The position numbers were made by a program, and so were the translations under genes. A model generated the notes under the pieces. That model saw only the letters and a program-made list of their open reading frames with translations, searched no databases and was not told the DNA's origin. A stretch of DNA of 64,000 bases from Rossellomorea aquimaris (lineage in GTDB: Bacteria; Bacillota; Bacilli; Bacillales; Bacillaceae_B). Shown in pieces: positions 18,166 to 26,789 of the stretch. The stretch covers positions 62,001 through 126,000 of the forward strand of contig NZ_MINN01000117.1 in the NCBI RefSeq assembly GCF_001877785.1, in the 5' to 3' direction. Every line of letters begins with the position of its first letter. The first letter of the stretch is position 1.

Positions 18166-18844
18166 TGAATTTATACCCCATTCCCCTTACCGTTTCGATA
18201 AAATTCATGCTCGTGCACGCCTGGAGTTTTTGCCGGAGGTGCCGGATGTGAACATCGATCGTCCGTTCCGAAACCACTTTTTCGTGGAGTTCATACAGGG
18301 TGTCCAGGATTTGCTGACGCGAGATGATCTGTCCCGGATGCTTCATGAGAAGGTGCAGGATCCGGAATTCGAAAGCAGTGAGTTCGATAGGATTCCCCTT
18401 ATATGACACTTCACCTTTTTTCGCTTTGAGGATAAGACCGTTCCGGCTCAGCTTTTGACAGCGATCGGATGTCCTGCGGAGGACCGTCTCCACCCGGGTC
18501 ACGAGCTCGCTCGGACTGAAGGGCTTTGTGACGTAGTCATCCGCCCCTTTTTTCAGCCCCGCTATCCGGTCGGCTTCACTCGTTTTCGCCGTCACCATGA
18601 TGATGCCGATATCGCTTTTTTCTTCCTCGCGGATCCAGGCACACAGCTCTTCGCCCTGGATTTTCGGAAGCATCAAGTCGAGGATCGCAAAGCAGGGATC
18701 GCATTCCTTAAACAGACGCTTCCCCTCTTCCCCATCTTCTGCCTCGAACACTTCATAGCCTTCTTTTTCCAGAAAAATCCTGATCAGTTTCCGGATCTTT
18801 GCATCATCCTCCACGACAAGGATGCTCTTATTCTGAACGTTCAC
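18158..18844 (-). CDS. OmpR-family response regulator
   Basis: This 228-residue protein has a receiver domain (VVEDDAKI, phospho-acceptor Asp in FAILDLMLPK, Lys in VTKPFSPSEL) and a C-terminal winged helix (SERTIDVHIRHLRQKLQ). It pairs with the overlapping kinase gene. It starts 12 nt after the ccdA stop, so it probably controls its own redox operon. Confidence 0.93.
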   Translation of the reverse strand: MNVQNKSILVVEDDAKIRKLIRIFLEKEGYEVFEAEDGEEGKRLFKECDPCFAILDLMLPKIQGEELCAWIREEEKSDIGIIMVTAKTSEADRIAGLKKGADDYVTKPFSPSELVTRVETVLRRTSDRCQKLSRNGLILKAKKGEVSYKGNPIELTAFEFRILHLLMKHPGQIISRQQILDTLYELHEKVVSERTIDVHIRHLRQKLQACTSMNFIETVRGMGYKFNG

Positions 18845-18856
18845 GACAATATCCTC

Positions 18857-19570
18857 CTATGTTGAAAACAGACTGAACACGGACAGATAAGCAGAGATCT
18901 GCTGCATCTTTCCGCTGAAAACGAGCAGCCCCATCGCAACCATCAGGGCCCCGTTGAACTTCGCAAGCTTCGGCAGGATCCTGTTCACTTTTTTCATCAC
19001 CGAGAATGTCTTCGTTATCATCAGTGAAATAATCAGGAACGGAAGTGCAAGCCCGAGTGAATACACGATGAGGAGCAGGATTCCCTGCGTCAGGGTCGAG
19101 CTGGCCCCGGCAAGCAGCAGGATTGACGATAACGTGATCCCGACGCACGGGGACCATCCGCTCGCAAACGCCATCCCAATCATAACGGAACCGAAGGCAG
19201 TCCCTTTTTTCTTCACCTCAAACTGCTTCCCGCCCTTCATCAGGAAGGAAAACGAAATCCAGCCCATCATCTGCAGGCCGAATACGATAATGAGGATCCC
19301 GGCGATCTGTTCTATGTACAATCTGTACTCAGAAAATAACCCTCCGAGCAGGCTTGCGGATGCCCCCATCAGAATGAAGATAAGGGAAAAACCGGCGATG
19401 AAACCGAAAGACCGGATGAACACCACTTTCCTCTCCACCTGAATCCGCCCTCCCTCCGCCTGGCCGCCGGTCAAATGACTCACATAAGCCGGCAGGAGCG
19501 GAAACACACAGGGCGAGAAAAACGACAGCGCCCCAGCCGCAAGCGCAAACCAAATTGATACTTCTACCAT
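18857..19570 (-). CDS. ccdA: Cytochrome c biogenesis protein CcdA
   Basis: This 237-residue, six-helix protein has the two symmetric redox motifs: GALSFFSPCVFPLLPAY and GMAFASGWSPCVGITLS, each with its conserved cysteine. It carries electrons from cytosolic thioredoxin across the membrane to extracytoplasmic thiol oxidoreductases. Leading an operon that ends in resA fits exactly. It is also needed for sporulation cortex formation in B. subtilis. Confidence 0.93.
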   Translation of the reverse strand: MVEVSIWFALAAGALSFFSPCVFPLLPAYVSHLTGGQAEGGRIQVERKVVFIRSFGFIAGFSLIFILMGASASLLGGLFSEYRLYIEQIAGILIIVFGLQMMGWISFSFLMKGGKQFEVKKKGTAFGSVMIGMAFASGWSPCVGITLSSILLLAGASSTLTQGILLLIVYSLGLALPFLIISLMITKTFSVMKKVNRILPKLAKFNGALMVAMGLLVFSGKMQQISAYLSVFSLFST

Positions 19571-19709
19571 ACATTGTTCACTCCTTTTATACCAATAGTA
19601 TGGCGGGGGAATGTTAAGGGTTTGTTAAGGGGTTGGGGGTTTTTGGGGTTGTTAAGATTGGGAGTTTTGGATTGTAGTGGTTTGGCATGGTTGCGTGTAC
19701 TGGTGCGGG

Positions 19710-19891
19710 GGTGCCTGGCTCAGATACGGTGTTTTGAGCCAGGCTCAATTACGGGGGATTGAGTCTGGCTCGGATTTTTGTACCTGGTACATTTAGGGGC
19801 GGGTGTACCAGGTACAATTCCAGTGGTTTGTACCTGGTACACATTTTGCCGTTGGTGCCAGGCACAGATCGGCTTATTTGTGCCTGGCACA
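19710..19891. repeat. 25-bp-phased palindrome array 3 (8 units)
   Basis: Units start at 19710, 19735, 19760, 19779, 19804, 19829, 19854 and 19879; six of seven steps are 25 bp. The first unit is the mixed form GGTGCCTGGCTCA; TGAGCC, TGTACC and TGTGCC types follow in blocks. It lies 15 bp beyond the stop of the methyltransferase gene, with no other terminator there. Confidence 0.92.
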
Positions 19892-19906
19892 ACCCAAACA
19901 CAACCC

Positions 19907-20482
19907 TTACCCCTTGCGCACCACAATATAATAAACGGCAGGGTCCAAATGCCCGACTTCTGTCTCAAATCCGGCTGTCTCCAGCTGCTGTGCCAGTTCT
20001 TCAGACGGGATCCTCTCTTCAAGAGGCGGACCCATTTCCGATTCGACCGCTTCCCAGTCCAGGATGAGCCAGAGGCCGTCGTCTTTCAGCATGTCGCTCA
20101 GGTCTTGAAATACTTTGGTGAGACCCGGCACCTCATGTAAAACAAAGGCAGATACGATTTTATCCAGGGTGTTCTTGTTGAATCTTAAGTATTCGAGCGA
20201 AGATTTTTTATATTCGATGTTCGAGACGCCAGCTTCCCCTGCTCGGTGCTGGAGATATTCGAGCATTTCCTGCTGCAGGTCGACGGCATGTACCTTGGTA
20301 TCAACTTCCTTCGCGATCGGCAGTGTCAAATATCCGTTGCCGCACCCAAGGTCTGCGACGAGGTCATCTTTTTTTAAATGAAGAAGTTGAAGTACTTTTT
20401 CCACTGGCACCATTTCCTGCCGCTTTGGGTCAAGCAGTTTTGAAGCTTTGTGATGTTGAAACAAATGTCCGCGTCCTTCCAT
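19907..20482 (-). CDS. Class I SAM-dependent methyltransferase
   Basis: This 191-residue protein has motif I VADLGCGNGYLTLPIA, acidic residue at the end of strand 2 (VHAVDLQQEML) and a later FVLHEVPGL segment typical of UbiE/YrhH-like enzymes. The substrate cannot be told; no partner gene is close. It starts at ATG 20482 with GGGAGGG about 5 nt upstream. Confidence 0.85.
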   Translation of the reverse strand: MEGRGHLFQHHKASKLLDPKRQEMVPVEKVLQLLHLKKDDLVADLGCGNGYLTLPIAKEVDTKVHAVDLQQEMLEYLQHRAGEAGVSNIEYKKSSLEYLRFNKNTLDKIVSAFVLHEVPGLTKVFQDLSDMLKDDGLWLILDWEAVESEMGPPLEERIPSEELAQQLETAGFETEVGHLDPAVYYIVVRKG

Positions 20483-20655
20483 GATTGGTCCCTCCCATTT
20501 TTTGAGATAAGTTTCATAGACAGCTTATTCTCTCTATTGTTTTCGTTTTTTCATATAAATAGACTTCCTTCAAAGGAAAAAACATCATACGATACCCCTT
20601 TGTGTATTCAAGTATGATATTTATCTTTCAGGCAATCAAGTAATTTCTCTCGGGA

Positions 20656-20784
20656 ATCGAAAAGCGGAGGCGGCTCGCCCAGGAGCGACAAGCATAAGAT
20701 GAACGTACCGGAAAGGCGCCTTTTGCCTTTTTGGTACGTTTAGCTTATGAACTCGAGCTTCTAGCCGCCGGAGCTGGACAATAA
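20656..20784. repeat. Element B, free-standing copy
   Basis: This element of about 125 bp runs from CGAAAAGCGGAGGCGGCTCG to CTAGCCGCCGGAGCTGGACA. Its ends pair (GCGGAGGCGGCTCG with CGAGCTTCTAGCCGCC), and an inner hairpin pairs AACGTACC with GGTACGTT. The same element is found inserted inside element A at 28.0 and 32.8 kb. It fills the 337-bp gap together with a short AT-rich region. Confidence 0.85.
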
Positions 20785-20819
20785 AAAAACCGGGTGTCAA
20801 TGTGGACATCCGGAGTTTA

Positions 20820-21092
20820 TCATATAATGGCTCTATCTTTTGAATTTGAGGCATCTGAAACTTTCAGTGCTTCCAGGATCATCATTAAATAAAAGCCTGT
20901 GTTGCCGCCGCGGCGGTCGATCACCTTGATGTCGTCCACGACCCTCTTCACCTCTTCATAGCCCAGCTTGCTTAATACCATGTCGCTGATTTCTTCTGCT
21001 GTATAGGAGCTGAACTTCTTCAAAGTGGAACGGTTTCTCCTGCAAAAGCTGCGCAATTGTCTTTTTATGTCGGAATTATTTCCTTGTTCCAT
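20820..21092 (-). CDS. 90-residue protein under a c-di-GMP riboswitch
   Basis: The start at 21092 (MEQGNNSDIKRQLRSF) has AAAGGAG 8 nt upstream and gives 90 residues. The protein is helical and basic at the N-terminus (RQLRSFCRRNRSTLKKF), followed by a charged helical region. There is no signal peptide or membrane helix, and no family is recognised. It is the only gene behind the c-di-GMP-I aptamer and terminator, so it should respond to the motile/sessile switch. A regulatory protein is a guess. Confidence 0.75.
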   Translation of the reverse strand: MEQGNNSDIKRQLRSFCRRNRSTLKKFSSYTAEEISDMVLSKLGYEEVKRVVDDIKVIDRRGGNTGFYLMMILEALKVSDASNSKDRAII

Positions 21093-21151
21093 CTTCACTT
21101 CTCCTTTCCAAACCTGAACTTCCATAGGCTTCAGAGACAGTAGGTTTATTA

Positions 21152-21190
21152 AAATAAAAATTGCCCGCCAAAAAGAATGGCGGGCAATAA
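21152..21190 (-). terminator. Terminator of the c-di-GMP riboswitch
   Basis: On the minus strand, a perfect stem TTGCCCGCCA/TGGCGGGCAA is followed by TTTTTATTTT, between the aptamer and the 90-residue gene. Confidence 0.92.
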
Positions 21191-21224
21191 ATGATGAAAC
21201 ATCGTCATTTATCTTCCAATCCTT

Positions 21225-21310
21225 TTCGGCAGCCCGGCGGTCATAGTTTCGGAAAACGTTAGATCCGTGGCTTTGCGTCCTAATCTTTCGAATTAGTTTG
21301 CCATTATCGC
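21225..21310 (-). promoter_or_regulatory. Cyclic di-GMP-I (GEMM) riboswitch aptamer
   Basis: The minus strand reads GGCAAACTAATTCGAAAGATTAG, then GGACGCAAAGCCACGGATCTA, then ACCGCCGGGCTGCCG. These are the GEMM signature blocks: the GAAA tetraloop-bearing P1b, the GACGCAAAGCC core and the closing TGGCTGCCG-like receptor strand. A terminator follows at 21152-21190, so ligand binding probably controls read-through to the 90-residue gene. Confidence 0.9.
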
Positions 21311-21524
21311 AGGTTGATATGTAGTGCAAATGATGTGTGTTCGTTTTTCACAATAATACTATAGTACCAATATTCACCATACTTTTAAAGAGTTTTTATG
21401 TGAAAATTTGCTTTTTTCGACATATATTTCATTATACATGATTACGTATGGTTTGTAAGGTGAGGGAAGTATTCTTTTATGAATATTCATGAAGGATTCA
21501 TCTACTAATAATTTCCGTCCAAAA

Positions 21525-21556
21525 AAATCCTGCCATAAACATATGGCAGGATTCTG
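21525..21556 (-). terminator. Terminator of the M23 peptidase gene
   Basis: On the minus strand, AATCCTGCCATA/TATGGCAGGATT is followed by TTTTTT. Confidence 0.88.
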
Positions 21557-21572
21557 TAAAACTATCATTCTA

Positions 21573-22913
21573 TTAGAGGTTGATGTATTTACGAGGATTT
21601 ACAGAGTTAGATTTCGACCCATTCCAAGAACCTTCATGAAGTTCGAAGTGGAGATGCTGACCGAATGAGTACCCTGTGTCACCCATGTAGCCGATTTGCT
21701 GACCTTTATCTATAGGCTGTCCTGAGCTTACCAAAGCAGAAGACATGTGGGCATAAACAGTAGTAAAGGTTTTTCCGTTGATAGAGTGTGTGATGTATAC
21801 GACATTCCCGTAACTTGAGCTATAATGGCTCTTGATGACATATCCATCAGCTGCTGCAACGATTGGAACACTTCCACGAGCTGCAATGTCGGTTCCATAA
21901 TGGAAACGCGACTCACCGTTTAGGTTATCCCACCCGTACTCAGTCGTGATGGCACCTGATGCAGGTCTTGTCCATGCGCCTGAACTTACAGGGACGCTGG
22001 CTGAAGCCGACGCTGAAGCGGAAGAACCGCCGCTGCTGCTGGAAGTTGTTGCTTTTTGAGCTGCTGCTTTTTTGGCCGCTGCTTCGGCCTGTCTTTTCTT
22101 CTCAATTTCACGCTGGCGGGCAAGTTCAGCCAAACGGGCCTGCTCTGCCTGGATTTCTCCGCCGATTTGCTGTTCCATTTTAGCCAATTCGCTTGATTCT
22201 TTTTCAAGATTCACTTTTTCTTTTTCAAGTGATGCCTGCTGCTTTTCAAGCTGCTTGAAGAGTTCAGCTTTTTGGGCTTTTTCGCTGTTCAAGTCTTGCT
22301 TCAATGTTTCAAGTCCTGCTTTATCATCTTCTAATTCAGCTAATTTCGTTTCTACTTCTTTTTGCTTCTTCTCCAGTTCTTCCTGGTCTCTCTTTTGCTC
22401 GTCCATGATCTTTTTATCTGCGCTTACAATCGTATTTACTGCTGAGACCCGATTAATGAAGTCGCCAAAGCTTTCCGCACCAAGCAGGACGTCAAGATAG
22501 TTTGCTGAGCCGCCTTTTTCCTGAATCGCACGTGCACGTTCTTTTAAAAGTTCGTTACGCTCTTTGATTTTAGTTTCGAGCTCTTTGATTTCTTTTTTCA
22601 ACTGATCAATTTCTGCATTTGTTTCATCGATCTCTTTCGCTTTTTCAGCGATTTTATTTTCTGTATCTCTTATTTTTGCATCGAACTCTGCGATTTTCGC
22701 TTTGATATCCTGCTGCTTGTCGATGTTTTCGTTGATTTCTGATTTCTTCTTATTGATTTCACTGTTGATTTTATCCTTTTGAGAAGAAACCTCACCTTGT
22801 TTCTTCTTCAGATCCTCTACGGATGTAGCGTTGGCCGTTGTCCCCATTGCCGGGAAACTGCCGATTGTTAATGCTGCTGCAATTGCTATTGATACAAAAT
22901 GCTTCTTGTTCAA
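21573..22913 (-). CDS. Murein hydrolase activator, EnvC-like (coiled coil plus M23/LytM)
   Basis: This 446-residue exported protein has a signal peptide (residues 1-30, cleaving near TTANAT). A very long charged coiled coil (about 33-275) is followed by an Ala/Ser linker and a C-terminal M23 domain with HYGTDIAARG and GQHLHFELHEG. All expected zinc-site residues look present, so it may be an active endopeptidase rather than only an activator. Position directly after ftsE-ftsX mirrors the EnvC/FtsEX partnership (and CwlO/FtsEX in Bacillus), pointing to FtsEX-controlled wall hydrolysis. Confidence 0.88.
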   Translation of the reverse strand: MNKKHFVSIAIAAALTIGSFPAMGTTANATSVEDLKKKQGEVSSQKDKINSEINKKKSEINENIDKQQDIKAKIAEFDAKIRDTENKIAEKAKEIDETNAEIDQLKKEIKELETKIKERNELLKERARAIQEKGGSANYLDVLLGAESFGDFINRVSAVNTIVSADKKIMDEQKRDQEELEKKQKEVETKLAELEDDKAGLETLKQDLNSEKAQKAELFKQLEKQQASLEKEKVNLEKESSELAKMEQQIGGEIQAEQARLAELARQREIEKKRQAEAAAKKAAAQKATTSSSSGGSSASASASASVPVSSGAWTRPASGAITTEYGWDNLNGESRFHYGTDIAARGSVPIVAAADGYVIKSHYSSSYGNVVYITHSINGKTFTTVYAHMSSALVSSGQPIDKGQQIGYMGDTGYSFGQHLHFELHEGSWNGSKSNSVNPRKYINL

Positions 22914-22949
22914 GCGGCTCGCTCCTTTCAGCGTCTATCACCTGTTAAT

Positions 22950-23834
22950 TTATACTTTTAAGAATTTACGTACAGACATGAAGCTTCCCCACGCGCCGAT
23001 CAGGCATCCCATCAAGAGGATCAATCCGTTTACCTGGTAGATGAACGGGGTAAAGTCCAGTATCTGTATAAAGTTATTTTGAAGTTTTGGCTTAATGAAC
23101 TCATAAGCGTAGTAATAACCAGTTGTAACAAGAGCAATCGGGATAATGGAACCTAAAACACCAAGCCATAATCCTTCAAGGACAAACGGCCAGCGGACGA
23201 ACCAGTTGGTTGCACCCACGAGTTTCATTATTTCGATTTCTCTTCTTCTAGCGACAATCGTTATTTTAATCGTATTGGAAATGAGGAACATCGCCGTGAA
23301 CAACAGACCGATGATCAGCACCAATCCGACGTTTCTGCTCATTTCAAGGATATTGAATAACTTTTCGATCTTCGCTTCCCCGTATAGTGCTTCGTTGACA
23401 TTATCATACTTGCCTATTTCAGCGGCAATCCTGCCTGTATCACGGGGATCTTTCGCTTTTACGATGAACACATCATAAAGCGGGTTATCTTGCTCGAATA
23501 ATCTGAAATCGTCACCGAGATCTTTTACCAGATTCTGAAGTTCTTCCTCTTTGGAGGAATACTCGACGGATTCGACTTCACTTATTTTATCAATCTTCTC
23601 TTCTATGACTTTAACTTCTTCTTTCTTCGTTCCGATTTCGAGAAGTACGCGAATTTCGACATCTTTCTCTATATCGGTCGCCACCTTGTTCATGTTTAGC
23701 ATCAAGACGATAAAAACACCAACAAGTAATAATGTGACGGTTACTGCACTGACGGATGCGAAGGTCATCCAGCCGTTTCGGCCGATGCTCTTAAAACTTT
23801 CCCTGAAGTGACGGGCAAACGTTCTAGCCTTCAT
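22950..23834 (-). CDS. ftsX: Cell division ABC-like protein FtsX
   Basis: The start at 23834 (MKARTFARHF) overlaps the ftsE stop by 11 nt and has GAGGTG 9 nt upstream; it gives 294 residues, close to B. subtilis FtsX (296). One helix near residues 22-45 is followed by a large extracellular domain and three more helices. FtsX passes the ATP signal from FtsE to wall hydrolases; the EnvC-like gene downstream is the probable client. Confidence 0.95.
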   Translation of the reverse strand: MKARTFARHFRESFKSIGRNGWMTFASVSAVTVTLLLVGVFIVLMLNMNKVATDIEKDVEIRVLLEIGTKKEEVKVIEEKIDKISEVESVEYSSKEEELQNLVKDLGDDFRLFEQDNPLYDVFIVKAKDPRDTGRIAAEIGKYDNVNEALYGEAKIEKLFNILEMSRNVGLVLIIGLLFTAMFLISNTIKITIVARRREIEIMKLVGATNWFVRWPFVLEGLWLGVLGSIIPIALVTTGYYYAYEFIKPKLQNNFIQILDFTPFIYQVNGLILLMGCLIGAWGSFMSVRKFLKV

Positions 23835-24510
23835 AACCGTAATCACCTCGCTGTTCATCACGGACAATCCGGCCATTCTCGATGGCGATTACCCGATGCT
23901 TGATTGTATTTACGATTTCCCGGTTATGTGTTGCCATGATCACGGTAGTACCGCGGTTTGCGATTTCCTCAAGGATATTCATGATGTCCCAAGAGGTTTC
24001 AGGATCGAGATTCCCTGTAGGCTCGTCCGCAATCACCAGCTTCGGTGTATTGACGATCGACCTCGCAATCGAGACCCTCTGCTGCTCTCCGCCTGAAAGC
24101 TCATTCGGAAGCATCCTTGCTTTATGTTTAAGGCCTACCAGCTCGAGTACATCCATAACACGCTTTTTGATCTGTTTTGGCTGCTCTTCGATTACCTCAA
24201 GTGCAAACGCAACATTTTCATAGATGGTCAATGTAGGAAGCAGTTTAAAATCCTGAAAGACCACCCCTATATTCCGTCGAAGTTGAGGCACCTTGCTGTT
24301 CCTTATTTTTGCCAGGTTTATTCCATTTACGATAATATCACCTTTTGAAGGTTTCACTTCACGGTACATCATCTTTATGAACGTTGTCTTTCCTGCGCCA
24401 CTTGGACCCACGACATAAACAAACTCGCCTTGCTTTATGTGGACGTTAAACCCATTCGCAGCCATAACGCCGTTGTTATACTGCTTATAGACGTCTTTCA
24501 TTTCTATCAT
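23824..24510 (-). CDS. ftsE: Cell division ATP-binding protein FtsE
   Basis: This 228-residue ABC ATPase has Walker A GPSGAGKTTF, signature LSGGEQQRV and Walker B LVIADEPTGNLD. It is cotranscribed with ftsX and the EnvC-like gene. The 479-bp region upstream (24511-24989) is AT-rich and holds no gene that I can support; it should contain the ftsE promoter. Confidence 0.96.
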   Translation of the reverse strand: MIEMKDVYKQYNNGVMAANGFNVHIKQGEFVYVVGPSGAGKTTFIKMMYREVKPSKGDIIVNGINLAKIRNSKVPQLRRNIGVVFQDFKLLPTLTIYENVAFALEVIEEQPKQIKKRVMDVLELVGLKHKARMLPNELSGGEQQRVSIARSIVNTPKLVIADEPTGNLDPETSWDIMNILEEIANRGTTVIMATHNREIVNTIKHRVIAIENGRIVRDEQRGDYGYEG

Positions 24511-24951
24511 TATAAAATCACCTAATTTGTAGTATGTAGTTCCCCTCTTGGCTGTGTAGTATCTATGTGTGTGATATAAAATTCTATCGTCTCTACCAAA
24601 TTAGACATAAAATGGTGAAATTGCTCGAATTTCGCTCACGAAAATATTATAACATCACTTCTTACGATGTTAAGGAAAAATATTATTACAGTTTCATTTC
24701 AAAACTGTACTTTTTGTGAAATATTTACCTTTTTTATTGCCGATTATACCTAAAATTCGATATTCATATAGTATTTTTTAACTAGTAACAGGTACTAACA
24801 ACAAGTAAAAAAGATAGATGGGGATTGCTTCCAAACTCATTAATAGAGGGAGTCAGTAAGGAAATCAAGAGGAAAAGGATAATATCAAACTTTGTCACAT
24901 AGTTTTAAAAAAGGAAATGCACATAGTTGTGAATAAGTGCTTTAACCAAAA

Positions 24952-24986
24952 AAAGAAGAACCCCATATAGGATTCCCCCTCTTCAA
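24952..24986 (-). terminator. Probable cccB terminator
   Basis: On the minus strand, GAATCC-TATAT-GGGGTTC is followed by a TTCTTTTTTT tract, just after the cccB stop. Confidence 0.5.
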
Positions 24987-24989
24987 TGC

Positions 24990-25307
24990 TTATTTTTTAT
25001 TCGCCAGCCATTCAGCTACTGCATCCGCCTCTTCACCTTCTACAAGACCTGCAGGCATCTGACCTTTACCGTTTTTAATGATTTCAAGAATTTGATCTTT
25101 ATCCAATCGGGAACCAACGTCTTTAAGAGCCGGCCCCATGCCGCCTTCCAGGTTACCACCGTGGCAGCTGGTACATTTGTTATTCACGATTTTTTCAGCA
25201 TCAACATCGCCGGAGCTCGTTTCCTTGCTGTCGCCGCCATCATTGCCGCCGCAAGCTGCAAGCACCAATGAAGTCCCTAAAAGAATGCCTAATAGCTTTT
25301 TCTTCAT
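24990..25307 (-). CDS. cccB: Cytochrome c-551 lipoprotein CccB
   Basis: This 105-residue protein has a lipoprotein signal (LVLAACGG) and one class I haem site (CTSCHGG), with the axial Met probably in GQMPAG. A Gly/Asp/Ser-rich linker joins the anchor to the haem domain. It carries electrons on the outer membrane face. Its place beside ftsE matches B. subtilis. Confidence 0.93.
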   Translation of the reverse strand: MKKKLLGILLGTSLVLAACGGNDGGDSKETSSGDVDAEKIVNNKCTSCHGGNLEGGMGPALKDVGSRLDKDQILEIIKNGKGQMPAGLVEGEEADAVAEWLANKK

Positions 25308-25387
25308 GTTTTCTCCTCCTGGGAAAAAATTTAAGAGTAAGAATCGACCGTGGTGAATTCTCTCTCCTATAGATAATTATACCAAGC

Positions 25388-26260
25388 TTAAACCCGTTTG
25401 AAACCTTCGCCCAACACCTCAGAAGCGTCCATTGTGACCACAAACGCAGAGGCATCAATGCTTTTCACCAGTTGTTTCAGTTTTGTGAATTCTGTCTGAT
25501 CGATCACGACCATCAGGATCGGACGTTCATCATCCGTGTATCCGCCGTATGCTGATAGTTTTGTCACACCGCGGTCAATTTTATTCAAAATCCCCTCACG
25601 AATTTCTTCCTGGCGGTTCGTGATGATGAGCGCCATCTTGGAGCGGCTTACCCCGACCTGTACAAGATCGATCGTTTTACTCGTCACATAAAGACCGATC
25701 AGCGCGTACAGCCCTCTTTCAATATCAAAGACAATCGCCGCTGACAGCACGATCATCCCGTCGATCATCGCCACACACGTGCCGAGCGAAAGACCCGTGA
25801 ATTTATTTACGATCTGGGCGGCAAGGTCGGTCCCACCAGTCGAAGCTTTACCGCGGAACACGATTCCAAGTCCCAGTCCGACTCCGATTCCGCCGAACAG
25901 CGCCCCAAGGAGCGGATCCTCAGTCCATGGCTGCCAGTCTTCAGTGAGGTACACCACAAACGGGAGAAAAATGGTCCCGATTGCCGTTTTCACACCAAAT
26001 TGAAGACCGAGAAAGATGAGCCCCGCTATGAAAAGAGGAATATTGAATGCCCACTGCACGAATGCCGGCTTCCAATCAAACAGCCCCTTTAATATAGTAG
26101 AAATACCGCTGACTCCCCCCGATGCCACCTCATTCGGAAGCAGGAACACATTAAACGCAATGGCCACAATCGCTGACCCTGCAACAACAAACAAATACTC
26201 CAAAAACTTCTCTTTCCGCGGATTAAATGACTGCCCTCGACGTTTTTGCTTCAAACCCAT
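25388..26260 (-). CDS. YitT family membrane protein (DUF161/DUF2179)
   Basis: This 290-residue protein has five to six N-terminal helices (YitT region) and a C-terminal soluble DUF2179 domain (about 205-285, SKMALIITNRQEEIREGILNKIDRGVT). The family is common in Firmicutes with several copies per genome; its function is unknown. It occupies the place of yvjA next to prfB and cccB in B. subtilis. Confidence 0.88.
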   Translation of the reverse strand: MGLKQKRRGQSFNPRKEKFLEYLFVVAGSAIVAIAFNVFLLPNEVASGGVSGISTILKGLFDWKPAFVQWAFNIPLFIAGLIFLGLQFGVKTAIGTIFLPFVVYLTEDWQPWTEDPLLGALFGGIGVGLGLGIVFRGKASTGGTDLAAQIVNKFTGLSLGTCVAMIDGMIVLSAAIVFDIERGLYALIGLYVTSKTIDLVQVGVSRSKMALIITNRQEEIREGILNKIDRGVTKLSAYGGYTDDERPILMVVIDQTEFTKLKQLVKSIDASAFVVTMDASEVLGEGFKRV

Positions 26261-26609
26261 TCCGTACGACTCCTTCTGTATATGTATTGATAGTATGAGT
26301 ACAAGCAGGTTAAATCATCCCTTATTCATGGGAGCCGGCCGTTTGCTGGCATCTCGCATTGAGGGTTGAACCGGCATTTGACTCATACTTTTTTTAAATC
26401 GTAGATTTGTTTTTTGTGTTAGTGAAGTGCTTATCCGGGCTCCTTGTAAGAGCTCGCGTCATACGCTCTGTCACAACCTTTGAGAGTATAGCATGGGTAT
26501 TGAAGGGTGTAAATGACATTGGGGTGACGTGGTAAAGCATTAGTGGGATGGAGTGGGTGTTTGGTTGATAGTGGCTTGGCGGGGGCGCTTTGGCGGGGTA
26601 ATCTTGACT

Positions 26610-26722
26610 GGTGCCTGGCTCAAAAGGGGGGATTTGAGCCTGGCTCAGATTGGGTGGATTGAGCCAGGCACAATGCAGGGGTTTTGTGCCTGGCTCAATG
26701 TATATGATTTGTTCCAGGCACA
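26610..26722. repeat. 25-bp-phased palindrome array 4 (5 units)
   Basis: Units start at 26610, 26635, 26660, 26685 and 26710; all four steps are exactly 25 bp. The order is GGTGCCTGGCTCA, TGAGCCTGGCTCA, TGAGCCAGGCACA, TGTGCCTGGCTCA, TGTTCCAGGCACA, so adjacent units mix arm types. The array lies 17 bp outside the prfB terminator. The rest of the 529-bp gap (26261-26609) holds nothing else that I can support. Confidence 0.93.
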
Positions 26723-26739
26723 GCCGCTTACCAAAATCT

Positions 26740-26784
26740 AAACAAAAAAGCTGAACCTCCCTGACAGGGTGGTTCAGCTTTTAA
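26740..26784. terminator. prfB terminator
   Basis: Stem AAAAGCTGAACC/GGTTCAGCTTTT around a CCTGACAGG loop, directly after the prfB stop. Confidence 0.88.
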
Positions 26785-26789
26785 CACCA

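Noticed and set aside
26321..26395. Minus-strand 24-codon frame MSQMPVQPSMRDASKRPAPMNKG upstream of the YitT gene
   Set aside because: No Shine-Dalgarno precedes it; retained only as a weak possibility for a leader peptide.
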